Assembly (NCBI RefSeq): GCF_028682395.1
Contig: NZ_JANHLC010000003.1
Coordinates: 310,001 to 374,000 of the forward strand
Length of the DNA: 64,000 nucleotides
Reading direction: 5' to 3'
Origin: Pseudomonas putida
GTDB taxonomy: Bacteria > Pseudomonadota > Gammaproteobacteria > Pseudomonadales > Pseudomonadaceae
Shown: positions 1 through 12,020 of the stretch, in pieces
How the letters are laid out: each line of letters opens with the position of its first letter
Numbering within the stretch: the stretch's first letter is position 1
Translations under genes and position numbers: made by a program
The notes under the pieces: generated by a model
The model's database searches: none
What the model was told of the DNA's origin: nothing
Seen by the model: only the letters and a program-made list of their open reading frames with translations

Positions 1-35
1 CCATCACCGAACCGGAAACACTTTTTGTTACAGGC

Positions 36-1145
36 TCACCCAACCCGCTGCGGCGCGGGTTGCTGTTGGGTAAGACAATGAATATTGCCGCCCCCCAGTA
101 ACAACTCGCGGCCCGGTACCATCACCACTTCGTGCGTCGGGAAAAGGCCCTGGAGGATATCCCGGGCGACGTTGTCCAGCGGGTCGTCAAAACTTGGCGC
201 AATGATCGCGCCATTGACGATCAGGAAGTTCACATAGGACCCGGCCAGGCGTACCGACGGATTGCGCTCCTGGGAGCCGGCCACCTGGTCGACCCCCGCA
301 CATTCCTCGGCCGTGGCATACAAGGGACCGGGGATCGGCATCTTGTGCACCACAAAAGCGCGGCCACGGGCATCGCGCTGTTCCTGCAAGACCTTCAGCG
401 CCGCCTGGCAGCGCGGGTAGTTCGGGTCCTGAGGATCGTCGGTCCAGGCCAGCAGCACTTCGCCCGGGCGCACATAGCAGCAGAAGTTATCCACATGGCC
501 GTCGGTTTCATCGTTGAACAGGCCGTCCGGCAGCCAGATGATCTTATCCACAGCCAGTTGCTCGCCCAGCAACGCTTCGATCTGCTCGCGCGCCAGATGC
601 GGGTTGCGGTTGTGATTGAGCAGGCATTCCTCGGTGGTAATCAGGGTGCCTTCGCCGTCCACATGGATCGAGCCGCCTTCAAGCACAAAGCCCGGCGTCG
701 CATACGCCGGGCAGCGTTCGATGCCCAGCACCTTGCTCGCCACTTGCTCGTCGCGATTCCACGGGAAGTACAACCCGCCCTCGAAGCCGCCCCAGGCATT
801 GAAGCCCCAGTCGACCCCGCGGACCTCGCCCTGGCCGTTGATCACAAAGGTCGGCCCGGTATCGCGCACCCAGGCATCGTCGCTGGACAGCTCGACCACG
901 CGGATATTCGACCCGGCCAGCTGGGCCAGCGCATTGTCGTACTGCGCAGCCGACACCCCGACCGTGACCGGCTCGAATCGGGCGATGGCCTTGGCCACGG
1001 CCACATGCGCCGCCTGGGCCGGCTTGCCACCCAGGCGCCAGTTGTCCGGGCGCTCGGGCCAGATCATCCAGACCTGGGTCTGCGGTGCCCATTCGGCCGG
1101 CATATGGAAACCGTCGGCGCGGGGTGTGCTGTGCAAGGTGCTCAT
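36..1145 (-). CDS. aguA: Agmatine deiminase
   Basis: Hydrolyses agmatine to N-carbamoylputrescine and ammonia, the first step of the agmatine-to-putrescine route. The 369-residue product is the normal length for the bacterial family. Its C-terminal GGGNIHC motif carries the catalytic Cys (about residue 357), and a TDGHVDN segment near the middle carries the active-site His and acidic residue of the guanidino-modifying fold. It starts 5 bases after the aguB stop, so the two are cotranscribed as aguB-aguA. No aguR-type repressor gene is present nearby. Confidence 0.96.
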   Translation of the reverse strand: MSTLHSTPRADGFHMPAEWAPQTQVWMIWPERPDNWRLGGKPAQAAHVAVAKAIARFEPVTVGVSAAQYDNALAQLAGSNIRVVELSSDDAWVRDTGPTFVINGQGEVRGVDWGFNAWGGFEGGLYFPWNRDEQVASKVLGIERCPAYATPGFVLEGGSIHVDGEGTLITTEECLLNHNRNPHLAREQIEALLGEQLAVDKIIWLPDGLFNDETDGHVDNFCCYVRPGEVLLAWTDDPQDPNYPRCQAALKVLQEQRDARGRAFVVHKMPIPGPLYATAEECAGVDQVAGSQERNPSVRLAGSYVNFLIVNGAIIAPSFDDPLDNVARDILQGLFPTHEVVMVPGRELLLGGGNIHCLTQQQPAPQRVG

Positions 1146-1150
1146 GGCGA

Positions 1151-2029
<879 letters not shown>

Positions 2030-2109
2030 GTGCATCTCCTGGGCGGGTGCGAAGGGGCGAAGATAGCCCACGCCCCATGACAGATTGGGGAACAGGCTGA
2101 ATGACGCCC

Positions 2110-2138
2110 TTTATAGACGATAAAAATCGGCTTTTGAA
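2110..2138 (-). promoter_or_regulatory. Probable sigma-70 promoter of aguBA
   Basis: Reading the minus strand, TTCAAA (2133-2138) and TATAAA (2110-2115) are separated by exactly 17 bases. They sit about 80 bases upstream of the aguB start, in the gap after the upstream fusion gene. A TTTCGAAA palindrome lies just upstream of the -35. This suggests aguBA has its own promoter. Inferred from sequence alone. Confidence 0.5.
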
Positions 2139-2239
2139 GGGTTTCGAAATGAATAAATTCACCATTCAGCATTTTTGTTCGATAACAATCGAGTTTTCGC
2201 GGTAGCCGCGACAATGGCTACAACGATTGCTGCTAGCTC

Positions 2240-5152
2240 CTACAATCCTTCGTCAAACACCTTCGACAACATATCGACAAAGAAATCCACGCTCGCGCGG
2301 GTGGTGCACATGGGCGGCTTGATCTTGAGGATATTCAGGTAGTCCCCGGTCGGCTGCATAAAGATACTCAGCTCGCGCAGGCGCTCGCACAGCGCCGCCG
2401 TCTCCTCGGTGGCCGGCTCCAGGCTTGTCGGGTCACGCACCAGCTCCAGGCCCAGATAGAACCCCGAACCATGCACCGCGCCCACCAGCGGGTAACACTC
2501 GATCAGCGCCTCAAGTCGCTGCTTGAAGTAGTCGCCGACCAGCCGCGCATTGTCCCAGAGCTGTTCCTCGGCCATGACATCGAGCACCGCCATGCCAATC
2601 CGGCAACTGACCGGGCTGCCGCCCGAGGAGGAGAAGAAATAACCCTCGGCCTCCAGTGCCTCGGCGATCTCGCGCCGGGTAATCACTGCGCCCAGGGGCT
2701 GGCCATTGCCCATGCCCTTGGCCATGGTGATGATGTCCGGCACCACGCCCTGCTCTTCGAACCCCCAGAAGAAGTGGCCCATACGGCCGTAGCCAACCTG
2801 CACTTCATCGGCGATGCACACCCCGCCCTGAGCCCGCACCAGGGCATAGACCTGTTGCAGATACCCCGGCGGCAGGGAAATACCGCCGGCATTGCCATAC
2901 ACCGGCTCGCAAATAAACCCGGCCAGTGCTTGATTGCCCCGTGCCAGTTTCTCCAGCTGATGTTCGACGCTGCGCACATAGTCCGGCGCACTGTCGGCGC
3001 CACGGAACTCGCCGCGATAAGTGTTTGGCGCCGTCACCGGATGCACCCAGTCCGGGCGGCTGCTCAAGGCCTTGGGGTTGTCGGCGATGGAAGTCGACAC
3101 CGCATCCGCGGCCACCGACCAGCCGTGGTACGCCTCCAGCACGCTCAGCATGTGCTTGCCGCCGCTATAGGCCCACGCCAGGCGGATCGCCAGGTCATTG
3201 GCCTCGGTGCCGCTGTTGACCAGGAACACCCGGTCCATCGGTCCCGGCGCCAACGCCAGCAGGCGCTCGGAAAACTCGGCCAGCGCCGAATAATGAAACC
3301 GCGAGTTGGTGTTGAGCAGCGACCATTGCCGGCTCGCCTCGGCAGCCATGCGCGGATGACCGTGGCCCAGCACCGCGACATTGTTGAGCATGTCCAGATA
3401 GGAGCGGCCCTGCATATCGATCAGGTAGTTGCGCCAGCCGCGTTCGATCCGTGGCGGGTCGACGTAATAGTGCTTCTGGGTCCGGGCAAAACTGGCCTCG
3501 CGACGGGCCAGCCATTCGGCCGAATCCACCTCGGGCTCGACATCGCAGGCCAACCCCAGCAGCGCCGCCGGCGAGGGACAGAGCGCCTGCCAGGCCGCCG
3601 CGCGCGAAGGCACCGCGAACAACGGCGGCGTCAGCCCCGGCTCTCGGCAGAGCTGCACCAGCAGCGGGCCGCTGACGTCACCCAGGACCTGGCCTTTGAC
3701 CAGCGCCGCACCGCCGCGCAATACCGTACTCACGCCCGCAAGCTGCAAAGAAAGTGTTGCACCGACCAGTTGCAGGACACCATCGCCCGCCTCGTGCAGC
3801 ACCCCGGCAAAGGGCGCCTCCACGGTCGAGCCCAGGGGCACATGCAGCTCCACATGTAGGGCCAGGGTCTGTGGTTCATCGGCACGGTCGATATGGGTCC
3901 GGGACAGGCGGTACTGCCCATAGCGACTGGCCGCCAGGCCATGGACCGCGGCACCTTCGGCCAGCAGGCGCTGATCGATGCCCGGCTGCTCCCAGTTGCC
4001 GGCCTCGAAATGCGCGCTCAGCACACCCAGGTCGATCAAGGCAAACTCACGACCGACCAGGCCGGGCAGCAACGGCGCAAAAGTGTCGTTGCCCAGAGGC
4101 GCCAGCGGTTGATCGAGGGCCGTCAGAATGGCCGCTTCCATCAATGCTGCCGGCACCGAGGTCGCGACGTCGAAAATCTCCCACTCGTGAACCAGGTTGT
4201 CGCGACTGTAGCGGTTCTGCGGATCGATGCTGACCTGCTGCTCACCACTGAGCACCAGCACCGCCGCCCTTGCCACGATCAGCGGCCAGAGCACGAGCAT
4301 CTCGGCGTGTTGCAGGGGATTGACCGCGTGATAGGCACGAACCGCCGCAAGAATATAGAAAGGATCGCCCGCCGCATGGTGCAGCAGGGCCGCACAGGTC
4401 ACGGCCAGATCGGCGATGCGCCAGGTCGCGATCAGATCGCCGAAATCAATGATGCCCTGGACCTGCCATTGGCGCTGGGCATCGCGGGCCCAGACCACAT
4501 TGTCATCGGTAATGTCCAGGTGAATGGCCTGCACCGGCAATTGCTCCACCAATGGCCCCAGGCGCTGTGCGGCGTGGGCCGTGACCTGGGCAATACGCTC
4601 GCGCCGCGCGGCGTCCGCGACCACCGGCAACAGGTGCTCGATCACCGCACGGCCGTGACGCGGGTCCCATTGCAGGGTGCGTGTCAGGCCCGGGTGCTGA
4701 AAATCGGCCAGGGCCCGGTCGATCTCGCCACACAGCCGCCCCAGACCAGCCACCAGCTCGCCAGGCAGGTGGCCCAGGTGGGTCAACGGCTGACCCTCGA
4801 TGTATTCGAGCAGACGCATCTGCAAGGGCTGGCCTTCCAGCTCCAGGGCCAGCAGCTCCTGGCCATCGTTCGCGGCGATGACGCGCGGCACGCGCAAACC
4901 CGGCCACGCCGCCAGATGCTTGAGCGCCGCATGTTGGGCCTGCAGCTCGCTGGCGGCGTAGTCGCCATGGCAGAACTTGAGCACAAAGCGGCCATGGTCG
5001 CTGTCGACCCGGTAATTCAGATCCTGCTGGCTGCCCAGCGCCTGCAGGGTACCGCTGAGCCGGTAATGCTGGTCGAGCAGTTGCAGCGCCTGCTGCTCGG
5101 TGACCTGTGGCGACGGCAGACTGGCGCGATGAATCAACGTGGCGAGCAACAT
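2240..5152 (-). CDS. APH-type kinase / M23-like / class III aminotransferase fusion (putative amino-alcohol kinase and phospho-lyase)
   Basis: A 970-residue three-part protein. Residues about 20-330 are an aminoglycoside-phosphotransferase/choline-kinase fold with the catalytic HLDITDDN loop and the metal-binding IDFGD. Residues about 400-520 resemble a LytM/M23 peptidase beta domain (HVELHVPLG, then VEAPFAGVL). Residues about 545-965 are a PLP class III aminotransferase with [10 protein letters not shown] and the Schiff-base Lys in TMAKGMGNG (about K812). In animals the homologous kinase and PLP enzyme are separate (hydroxylysine kinase; phosphohydroxylysine or ethanolamine-phosphate phospho-lyases), and bacterial kinase/lyase fusions are known. 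The likely role is therefore to phosphorylate an amino alcohol and then eliminate phosphate. The substrate is unknown; many such proteins are annotated only as aminotransferases. It lies upstream of aguBA on the same strand with a gap of about 210 bases. Confidence 0.85.
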   Translation of the reverse strand: MLLATLIHRASLPSPQVTEQQALQLLDQHYRLSGTLQALGSQQDLNYRVDSDHGRFVLKFCHGDYAASELQAQHAALKHLAAWPGLRVPRVIAANDGQELLALELEGQPLQMRLLEYIEGQPLTHLGHLPGELVAGLGRLCGEIDRALADFQHPGLTRTLQWDPRHGRAVIEHLLPVVADAARRERIAQVTAHAAQRLGPLVEQLPVQAIHLDITDDNVVWARDAQRQWQVQGIIDFGDLIATWRIADLAVTCAALLHHAAGDPFYILAAVRAYHAVNPLQHAEMLVLWPLIVARAAVLVLSGEQQVSIDPQNRYSRDNLVHEWEIFDVATSVPAALMEAAILTALDQPLAPLGNDTFAPLLPGLVGREFALIDLGVLSAHFEAGNWEQPGIDQRLLAEGAAVHGLAASRYGQYRLSRTHIDRADEPQTLALHVELHVPLGSTVEAPFAGVLHEAGDGVLQLVGATLSLQLAGVSTVLRGGAALVKGQVLGDVSGPLLVQLCREPGLTPPLFAVPSRAAAWQALCPSPAALLGLACDVEPEVDSAEWLARREASFARTQKHYYVDPPRIERGWRNYLIDMQGRSYLDMLNNVAVLGHGHPRMAAEASRQWSLLNTNSRFHYSALAEFSERLLALAPGPMDRVFLVNSGTEANDLAIRLAWAYSGGKHMLSVLEAYHGWSVAADAVSTSIADNPKALSSRPDWVHPVTAPNTYRGEFRGADSAPDYVRSVEHQLEKLARGNQALAGFICEPVYGNAGGISLPPGYLQQVYALVRAQGGVCIADEVQVGYGRMGHFFWGFEEQGVVPDIITMAKGMGNGQPLGAVITRREIAEALEAEGYFFSSSGGSPVSCRIGMAVLDVMAEEQLWDNARLVGDYFKQRLEALIECYPLVGAVHGSGFYLGLELVRDPTSLEPATEETAALCERLRELSIFMQPTGDYLNILKIKPPMCTTRASVDFFVDMLSKVFDEGL

Positions 5153-5368
5153 ACAGCGACCCCTGATAGTGGTGAGCAGGCGCTTATATCGCCATTGCCG
5201 TTGCCGATACGCAAGGGGGGCAAATCAATAGTCGCTACGACGCGACCTTTCATCGCGGCCAGCGATCCCGCCTGCCTCCCAGGCGCGATCAGGCTTGCAC
5301 CGCCCGGCACCTGGCCACAAGCTATGGCCCATTCGCTCAATGCCCAGCCCAGGATCAAGGCACCCGAC

Positions 5369-6451
5369 ATGCGCATTCTAGTGACCGGCGGCGCCGGCTT
5401 TATCGGCTCGGCGCTGATTCGCCAGCTGATTCAGCACACCGAACATGAGGTGCTCAACCTCGACAAACTGACCTACGCCGGCAACCTGGAGTCGCTGGCG
5501 AGCATCGCCACCAACACCCGCTACGAACTGGTCCAGGCCGATATTGCCGACCAGGCGCGGGTCAGTGCCGTGCTCGCCCGCTTCGAGCCCGAGGCGATCA
5601 TGCACCTGGCGGCCGAGTCTCATGTCGATCGTTCCATCGACGGGCCGGCGGCGTTTATCCAGACCAATATCGTCGGCACCTACAGCCTGCTGGAGGCGAC
5701 CCGCGCCTATTGGCAGGACCTGCCCGAACCCCGGCGCAGCGCCTTTCGCCTGCACCATGTTTCCACCGACGAGGTCTACGGCGACCTGTCCCCCGGCGAC
5801 GCCCCCTTCACCGAGCACTCGGCCTATGCGCCCAGTTCGCCCTATTCGGCCAGCAAGGCCGCGTCCGATCATCTGGTCCGCGCCTGGCAGCGCACCTATG
5901 GTTTGCCGGTGCTGCTCAGCCACTGCTCCAACAACTATGGGCCGTTCCACTTTCCGGAAAAACTGATCCCGCGAATCATCCTCAATGCCCTGGCCGGCCA
6001 GCCGTTGCCGGTCTATGGCGATGGCCTGCAAGTGCGCGACTGGCTGTATGTCGACGACCATGTACAGGCCCTGCTGGCCGTCCTCATGCGCGGTACCGTC
6101 GGCGAAACCTATGCCATCGGCGGGCACAACGAGCAAAGCAATCTCGAAGTGGTGCGCAGCGTCTGTGCGCTCCTCGACAAACTGGCGCCCCAGCATCGAG
6201 GCAACGTGGCCACCTATGCCGAGCTGATCCGCTTTGTCGAAGATCGACCAGGCCATGATCGGCGCTACGCCATCGATGCTGGCAAGCTCGAACGTGAACT
6301 GGGCTGGACGCCCCGGGAAACCTTGGCCAGCGGCCTGCGCAAGACCGTGCAGTGGTACCTGGCCCACCCCGACTGGTGCCGGCACGTACAAGACGGCAGC
6401 TATCAGGGCCAACGCCTGGGCCTGGGCACCTACAAGGATCTATTGGCATGA
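5369..6451 (+). CDS. rmlB: dTDP-glucose 4,6-dehydratase
   Basis: Second enzyme of dTDP-L-rhamnose synthesis; it makes dTDP-4-keto-6-deoxyglucose and uses bound NAD. The 360-residue product begins [14 protein letters not shown] with the Rossmann GGxGFIG motif, has the HVSTDEVYG stretch with the Thr-Asp-Glu catalytic residues, and has a YSASKAA motif of the extended SDR type. The frame stays open far upstream, but only the ATG at 5369 gives the expected N-terminus. First gene of rmlB-A-C-D, each overlapping the next by 4 bases. About 215 bases separate it from the divergent fusion gene. Confidence 0.97.
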   Translation: MRILVTGGAGFIGSALIRQLIQHTEHEVLNLDKLTYAGNLESLASIATNTRYELVQADIADQARVSAVLARFEPEAIMHLAAESHVDRSIDGPAAFIQTNIVGTYSLLEATRAYWQDLPEPRRSAFRLHHVSTDEVYGDLSPGDAPFTEHSAYAPSSPYSASKAASDHLVRAWQRTYGLPVLLSHCSNNYGPFHFPEKLIPRIILNALAGQPLPVYGDGLQVRDWLYVDDHVQALLAVLMRGTVGETYAIGGHNEQSNLEVVRSVCALLDKLAPQHRGNVATYAELIRFVEDRPGHDRRYAIDAGKLERELGWTPRETLASGLRKTVQWYLAHPDWCRHVQDGSYQGQRLGLGTYKDLLA

Positions 6452-7320
6452 AGGGCATCGTTCTCGCCGGCGGCACCGGCAGCCGCCTGCACCCCATCAC
6501 CCTGGGCCTTTCCAAGCAGTTGCTGCCGGTCTACGACAAACCGATGATCTACTACCCGATCTCAGTGCTGATGCAGGCCGGCATCCGCGAGATCCTGCTG
6601 ATCTCCACCCCGCGCGACCTGCCCCAGTATCGCAATCTGCTGGGCGATGGCAGCCAGTTCGGCGTGACCTTCAGCTACGCCGAGCAGCCATCGCCGGATG
6701 GCCTGGCCCAGGCGTTGCTGATCGGCGAGGCCTTTATCGGCAGTGACCCGGTGTGCCTGATCCTGGGTGACAATATTTTCCACGGCCAGCACTTCGGCGA
6801 ACAGCTGCGCCAGGCCGCCAGCCAGGTCCACGGCGCGACGATCTTCGGCTACTGGGTCAAGGACCCGGAACGCTTTGGCGTGATCGACTTCGACCGCGAC
6901 GGGCGTGCACGCTCCATCGAAGAAAAGCCGAGCAAGCCCAAGTCCAGCTATGCCGTGACCGGCCTGTACTTCTACGACAACGATGCGGTGGCGATTGCCA
7001 AGACCCTCACACCGTCAGCCCGGGGCGAACTGGAAATCACCGACCTCAACAACGCCTACCTTCAGCGCGGCGATCTGCAGGTGGAGCGCTTTGGCCGCGG
7101 CTTTGCCTGGCTCGATACCGGCACTCACGACAGTCTGCTGGAGGCCTCGCAATATGTGCAGACCATCGAGCATCGCCAGGGCCTGAAAGTGGCCTGCCTG
7201 GAAGAGATCGCCTTCGAGAATGGTTGGATCGACCGCGACCAGCTGTTGGCCCGCGCCCACTATTTCGACAAGACCGGCTATGGCCAGTACCTGTTGATGC
7301 TCGCCGGGGAACAGCCATGA
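6448..7320 (+). CDS. rmlA: Glucose-1-phosphate thymidylyltransferase
   Basis: Makes dTDP-glucose from glucose-1-phosphate and dTTP, the feedback-regulated first step of dTDP-rhamnose synthesis. The 290-residue protein starts [16 protein letters not shown], the nucleotide-binding signature, followed by a [11 protein letters not shown] segment and LGDNIFHG. The start overlaps the rmlB stop in an ATGA junction, so translational coupling is likely. Confidence 0.97.
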   Translation: MKGIVLAGGTGSRLHPITLGLSKQLLPVYDKPMIYYPISVLMQAGIREILLISTPRDLPQYRNLLGDGSQFGVTFSYAEQPSPDGLAQALLIGEAFIGSDPVCLILGDNIFHGQHFGEQLRQAASQVHGATIFGYWVKDPERFGVIDFDRDGRARSIEEKPSKPKSSYAVTGLYFYDNDAVAIAKTLTPSARGELEITDLNNAYLQRGDLQVERFGRGFAWLDTGTHDSLLEASQYVQTIEHRQGLKVACLEEIAFENGWIDRDQLLARAHYFDKTGYGQYLLMLAGEQP

Positions 7321-7862
7321 ACGTCATTGCCACCCAGTTGCCAGACGTATTGATCCTGGAACCCACGGTGTTTGGCGACGCGCGCGGCTTTTTCTATGAA
7401 AGCTTCAATGCCCGCACGTTCGAACAGGCCACCGGCCTGACCCGCACTTTTGTCCAGGACAACCACTCGCGCTCCCAACAGGGCGTACTGCGCGGCCTGC
7501 ATTACCAGCTCGAACAACCCCAAGGCAAACTGGTGCGGGTGATCCACGGCGAAATACTCGATGTGGCGGTGGATATCCGCCGCAGCTCAGCCACCTTCGG
7601 CCAATGGGTCGCAGTGCACTTGAGTGAGCACAATCATCGCCAGCTCTGGGTACCCGAAGGCTTTGCCCATGGTTTTGTCGTGCTGAGCGAGACGGCCGAA
7701 TGCCTCTACAAGACCACAGATTACTACCGGCCCGAAGCCGAGCGCTGCATTCGCTGGGACGACCCTGATCTGGCCATCGACTGGCCGCTCGACCGCCCCC
7801 CTCTACTGTCCGCCAAGGATGCCAAAGGCCTGGCATTGCGCGACGCCGAAGTGTTTGCATGA
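7317..7862 (+). CDS. rmlC: dTDP-4-dehydrorhamnose 3,5-epimerase
   Basis: Cupin enzyme that epimerises C3 and C5 of dTDP-4-keto-6-deoxyglucose. The product has 181 residues, a normal length. [11 protein letters not shown] and the VLRGLHYQ motif with the catalytic His are visible, as is the later PEGFAHGF segment. ATGA overlap with rmlA upstream and rmlD downstream. Confidence 0.97.
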   Translation: MNVIATQLPDVLILEPTVFGDARGFFYESFNARTFEQATGLTRTFVQDNHSRSQQGVLRGLHYQLEQPQGKLVRVIHGEILDVAVDIRRSSATFGQWVAVHLSEHNHRQLWVPEGFAHGFVVLSETAECLYKTTDYYRPEAERCIRWDDPDLAIDWPLDRPPLLSAKDAKGLALRDAEVFA

Positions 7863-8767
7863 GCCTGCGGCCCTTGAAGCTCCTGATCACCGGTGGCACC
7901 GGCCAGCTTGGCCACGCGCTGTGCGGGCAACTGGCCGGGCTGGGCAGCATCAGCGCCCCGGGCCGCGAGCAGTTGGACCTGAGTGCCCCTGAACAGATTC
8001 GCCAGCAGGTCCGCGCCCTGCGCCCTGACCTGATCATCAACGCCGCCGCCTATACCGCCGTCGACCTGGCCGAAAGCCAGCCAGCGCAGGCCATGGCGAT
8101 CAATGCCCAGGCCCCGGGCATTCTTGCCGAAGAGGCCGCAGCCCTGGGCGTGCCGTTGATCCATTACTCCACTGACTATGTGTTCGACGGCCAGCAGCCC
8201 ACGCCCTACACCGAGAGCGATCCACCCCACCCGCTCAACGTCTATGGCCACAGCAAACTGGCGGGCGAACAGGCGATCCGGCGCGTCGGTGGCCCGCACC
8301 TGATTCTGCGCACCAGTTGGGTCTACTCCAGCCGGGGGCAGAATTTTCTGCTGACGATGCAGCGCCTGCTGCAGGAAAAACCCGAGCTACGCATTGTGGC
8401 GGACCAGCTTGGCGCGCCGACCTGGAGCGGGACCCTGGCCCAGGCCACACGCACCCTGATCGAGCGCTGGCGGGCTGGCCAACCGGGCGCCTGGGGCACC
8501 TACCACCTCTGCGCCGGCGGCGAGACGTCCTGGTTCGGCTTTGCCCAGGCCATTGCCCAAGCCCTGCAAAACCAGGGCAAGCCTTGCGCCCGACTGCTGC
8601 CAATCCCCGCCAGTGCTTACCCGACGGCGGCGGCCCGGCCGCTGAATTCGCGCCTGGATTGCCGCCTGATTCAACACGCGTGGCAGCTCGACCTCCCGCA
8701 CTGGCGCGACGCCCTGGCTGAATGCCTGGCGTGCGGCCATTTATCGCGCCCCGTCACTAAGCCATAA
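7859..8767 (+). CDS. rmlD: dTDP-4-dehydrorhamnose reductase
   Basis: Final NAD(P)H-dependent step giving dTDP-L-rhamnose for LPS core, O-antigen or rhamnolipid. The 302-residue product has a GGTGQLG nucleotide-binding loop near the N-terminus, STDYVFDG, and a YGHSKLAGE motif with the catalytic Tyr and Lys. Last in the rml operon. The order here is B-A-C-D, whereas I recall B-D-A-C in P. aeruginosa. Confidence 0.96.
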   Translation: MSLRPLKLLITGGTGQLGHALCGQLAGLGSISAPGREQLDLSAPEQIRQQVRALRPDLIINAAAYTAVDLAESQPAQAMAINAQAPGILAEEAAALGVPLIHYSTDYVFDGQQPTPYTESDPPHPLNVYGHSKLAGEQAIRRVGGPHLILRTSWVYSSRGQNFLLTMQRLLQEKPELRIVADQLGAPTWSGTLAQATRTLIERWRAGQPGAWGTYHLCAGGETSWFGFAQAIAQALQNQGKPCARLLPIPASAYPTAAARPLNSRLDCRLIQHAWQLDLPHWRDALAECLACGHLSRPVTKP

Positions 8768-8798
8768 TGCGCCAGACCCGTCCGGCGCCCGACCTTCC

Positions 8799-10613
8799 AT
8801 GACCATGCCTGCCACCCTGCCCCGAAGACCCCGCTGGCGCAGCCTCGCCCTCCTGGCCCTGTGCCTGGCGCCGCTGCTGTGGCCCCTGGAGCATCTGGCC
8901 GAGCGCTATTACCGCAGCGAACTGGCCGGGCAGAACCGCCAGACCCTCGACCTCTACGTCGCCAACCTGCTGGGCACCCTGCACCGCTACGAAGTGCTGC
9001 CGCAGATCCTTGGCGACCTGCCGGCCCTGCGCGAGGCCCTTGCGGGCCCCGAGCAGAAGAGCCGGCTGGACACGGCCAATCGCCTGCTGCGCGATATCTG
9101 CGCGCAGACCGGCGCCGAAGTGATGTACCTGATGGACACCCGTGGCCAGACCCTGGCCGCCTCCAACTGGGATAAACACGACAGCTTCGTCGGGCGCAAT
9201 TTCGCCTTCCGGCCGTATTTCAGCGAAGCCATGGCCGGGCGCCTGGGGCGCTTTTTCGGCCTGGGCACCACCTCGGGCAAGCGGGGTTACTTCTTTGCTG
9301 CGGCCGTGCGCGACGAGGAAAAGATCATCGGCGTGCTGGTGGTCAAGGTCGACCTCGACCATACCGAAAGCCTGTGGGGCAAAACCCCCGAGCAGCTGCT
9401 GGTGGCCGACCACAATGGCGTGGTGATCCTCACTTCCAACCCGGCCTGGCGCTTTCGCGCGACCCGCCCGCTCAGCGAGGCCGAACAGCGCTCCATTGTC
9501 GCCATCCAGCCCTACCCGACCCGCGATCCGCGCCCGCTGAATATCAATCAAACTGCTTGGCTGACCCAGACCCAACCCATCGAGGAAACCGGCTGGAATG
9601 TGAATATCCTGGCGCCGCGCACCCTGATCGACCGCCCGGTGCGCACCGTGCTGGCCATCGGCGGCGCGGCGTTGCTGGTATTGATGCTGCTGTTGGGCCT
9701 GATGATGCAGCGTCGACGCCACTACCTGGACCGCATTGCCTTTGAAGCCAAGGCCCGCCGTGAACTCGAAGGGCGCGTGGCCGAACGCACCAGTGACCTG
9801 GAAGGCCTGAACCGGCGCCTCAGGCAGGAAGTGCTCGAACGCGAGCACGCCCAACAGGAACTGGTACGCGCCCAGGACGACCTCGTCCAGGCCGGCAAGC
9901 TGTCAGCCCTGGGCACTATGTCGGCGAGCATCAGCCACGAACTCAACCAGCCTCTGGCTGCGATCCGCAGTTACGCGGAAAACGCCGAGGTGCTGCTCGA
10001 CCACCAGCGCACTGACGATGCCCGGGGCAACCTCAAGCTGATCAATGAACTGACCGGGCGCATGGCCTCGATCATTGCCCATCTACGCGCCTTTGCCCGC
10101 CGCGACCGCCATGCCCCGGAAAGCGTGGCCCTGCAGCCAGCGCTCGACGATGCCCTGGCCCTGCTGGCCAAACGGCGCCGGGCCATGGAAGTCGAACTGG
10201 TTCGCGACCTGCCAGCGGCCACCCTGTGGGTCGAGGCCGGCGAAACCCGCCTGCGCCAGGTGCTGGGCAACCTGCTGGCCAATGCCCTCGATGCACTGAC
10301 CGAGAAAGGCCCGCCGCGCAAACTCTGGCTCAGTGCCGAAGCCACGGACGACGGCGTCAATCTGTACATTCGCGACAATGGCCCGGGTTTCTGCCTGGAG
10401 GCCCTGGGCCGCGCCAGCGAGCCGTTCTACACCACCAAGACCCGCACCCAGGGCCTGGGGTTGGGCCTGGCGATCTGCGAAACCCTGATGCGCGCCTTTG
10501 GCGGTGAGTTGCTGTTTGCCAACCATCGCGATGGCGGTGCCCTGATTACCCTGAAACTGCGCGCCGGGGCTCCCGGCGTCAGCCTGCAACCCCCCGAGGA
10601 CAGCCGCGCATGA
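8799..10613 (+). CDS. dctB: DctB-type sensor histidine kinase
   Basis: Membrane sensor kinase of the C4-dicarboxylate (DctB) type, 604 residues. There is one membrane segment near residues 15-35 and another near 285-305, enclosing a periplasmic sensor region of double-Cache size. A coiled linker follows, then the dimerisation/phosphorylation site SASISHELNQPL with His380, and an ATPase domain with DNGPGF and GLGLGLAIC. It starts 32 bases after rmlD and overlaps dctD by 4 bases. The ligand is inferred from the family: succinate, malate or fumarate. Confidence 0.88.
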   Translation: MTMPATLPRRPRWRSLALLALCLAPLLWPLEHLAERYYRSELAGQNRQTLDLYVANLLGTLHRYEVLPQILGDLPALREALAGPEQKSRLDTANRLLRDICAQTGAEVMYLMDTRGQTLAASNWDKHDSFVGRNFAFRPYFSEAMAGRLGRFFGLGTTSGKRGYFFAAAVRDEEKIIGVLVVKVDLDHTESLWGKTPEQLLVADHNGVVILTSNPAWRFRATRPLSEAEQRSIVAIQPYPTRDPRPLNINQTAWLTQTQPIEETGWNVNILAPRTLIDRPVRTVLAIGGAALLVLMLLLGLMMQRRRHYLDRIAFEAKARRELEGRVAERTSDLEGLNRRLRQEVLEREHAQQELVRAQDDLVQAGKLSALGTMSASISHELNQPLAAIRSYAENAEVLLDHQRTDDARGNLKLINELTGRMASIIAHLRAFARRDRHAPESVALQPALDDALALLAKRRRAMEVELVRDLPAATLWVEAGETRLRQVLGNLLANALDALTEKGPPRKLWLSAEATDDGVNLYIRDNGPGFCLEALGRASEPFYTTKTRTQGLGLGLAICETLMRAFGGELLFANHRDGGALITLKLRAGAPGVSLQPPEDSRA

Positions 10614-12004
10614 GTACCGCCATCGACCACCGCGTCCAGGTGCTGCTGATCGACGACGACCCGCACCTGCTCCAGGCACTGAGCCAGACCCTGGACCTGG
10701 CCGGGCTCAAGGTCCTGCCCCTGGCCGAAGCCCAGGGCGTAGCGCAGCGAATCGAGCGTGACTGGCCAGGCGTGGTGGTCAGCGATATCCGCATGCCCGG
10801 CATCGACGGCCTGGAACTGCTGGGCCAACTGCATGCCCAGGATGCCGAGCTGCCCGTGCTGCTGATTACCGGCCACGGCGACGTGCCGCTGGCGGTGCAG
10901 GCCATGCGTGCCGGTGCCCATGATTTCCTGGAAAAACCCTTTGCCAGCGATGCCCTGATCGACAGCGTGCGCCGGGCCCTGGCCTGGCGGGCGCTGGTCC
11001 TGGATAACCGCAGCCTGCGCCTGGCCCTCAGCGATCGGCAGCAACTGAGCGCCCGCCTGGTAGGCCACTCGGCCCCCATGCTGCGCCTGCGCGAGCAGAT
11101 CGGCGCCCTGGCGGCGACCCGCGCCGATGTGCTGATCCTCGGTGAGACCGGCGCCGGCAAGGAAGTCGTGGCCCGGGCCCTGCACGATCTGTCGAACCGC
11201 CGCAGTGGGCCCTTTGTCGCGATCAACGCCGGGGCCCTGGCCGAGTCGGTGGTGGAGAGCGAACTGTTCGGCCATGAACCGGGGGCCTTTACCGGCGCGC
11301 AGAAACGCCGCATCGGCAAGTTCGAATTCGCCAATGGCGGCACATTGTTTCTCGACGAGATCGAAAGCATGAGCCTGGATGTCCAGGTCAAGCTGCTGCG
11401 CCTGTTGCAGGAGCGGGTGGTCGAACGCCTGGGCGGCAACCAACTGATCCCGCTGGATATCCGCATCATCGCCGCGACCAAGGAGGACCTGCGCCAGGCC
11501 GCCGACCAGGGGCGTTTCCGGGCTGACCTGTATTACCGGCTCAATGTCGCGCCGCTGCGGATCCCCCCCTTGCGCGAGCGCGGCGACGACGTGCTGGTGT
11601 TGTTCCAGCACTTTGCCGATGAAGCCAGCGCGCGCCACGGCCTGGCGCCCCACAGCCTGCAACCCGGCCAGCGGGCGCTATTACTGCGTCATGGCTGGCC
11701 GGGCAATGTGCGCGAATTGCAGAACGCCGCCGAACGCTTTGCCCTGGGCCTGGAACTGGCCCTGGAAAACGCCCCGGACCAGGCGACGCCGGGCCCCGTC
11801 GTCAGCGTCGAGGGCGGCTTGAGCGAGCAAGTCGAGCATTTCGAGAAGTCGCTGATTGCCGCCGAACTGGCGCGTAGCCACAGCTCCATGCGCAGCCTGG
11901 CCGAAGCCCTGGGCGTGCCGCGCAAGACCCTGCACGACAAACTGCGCAAACACGGGCTGAACTTTGACAGCGGCCAGGCCGCCAGCGCCGATGAACTTGA
12001 GTGA
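10610..12004 (+). CDS. dctD: DctD-type sigma-54-dependent response regulator
   Basis: NtrC-family activator, 464 residues, partner of the upstream kinase. The receiver domain has the LLIDDDP acidic pocket and phospho-acceptor Asp59 in VVSDIRMPG. The AAA+ domain has a GETGAGKE Walker A, and GAFTGA (225-230), the loop that contacts sigma-54. A Fis-type helix-turn-helix ends the protein (SLAEALGVPRKTLHDKLRKH). No dctA or dctPQM gene is in the window, so its targets must lie elsewhere or be other promoters. Confidence 0.9.
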   Translation: MSTAIDHRVQVLLIDDDPHLLQALSQTLDLAGLKVLPLAEAQGVAQRIERDWPGVVVSDIRMPGIDGLELLGQLHAQDAELPVLLITGHGDVPLAVQAMRAGAHDFLEKPFASDALIDSVRRALAWRALVLDNRSLRLALSDRQQLSARLVGHSAPMLRLREQIGALAATRADVLILGETGAGKEVVARALHDLSNRRSGPFVAINAGALAESVVESELFGHEPGAFTGAQKRRIGKFEFANGGTLFLDEIESMSLDVQVKLLRLLQERVVERLGGNQLIPLDIRIIAATKEDLRQAADQGRFRADLYYRLNVAPLRIPPLRERGDDVLVLFQHFADEASARHGLAPHSLQPGQRALLLRHGWPGNVRELQNAAERFALGLELALENAPDQATPGPVVSVEGGLSEQVEHFEKSLIAAELARSHSSMRSLAEALGVPRKTLHDKLRKHGLNFDSGQAASADELE

Positions 12005-12020
12005 ACCGAGAGAGAGCTGC

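Noticed and set aside
3893..5368. N-terminal extension of rmlB running antisense through the kinase fusion gene
   Set aside because: The rmlB family begins at [14 protein letters not shown]; the upstream part is antisense to a well-supported gene.
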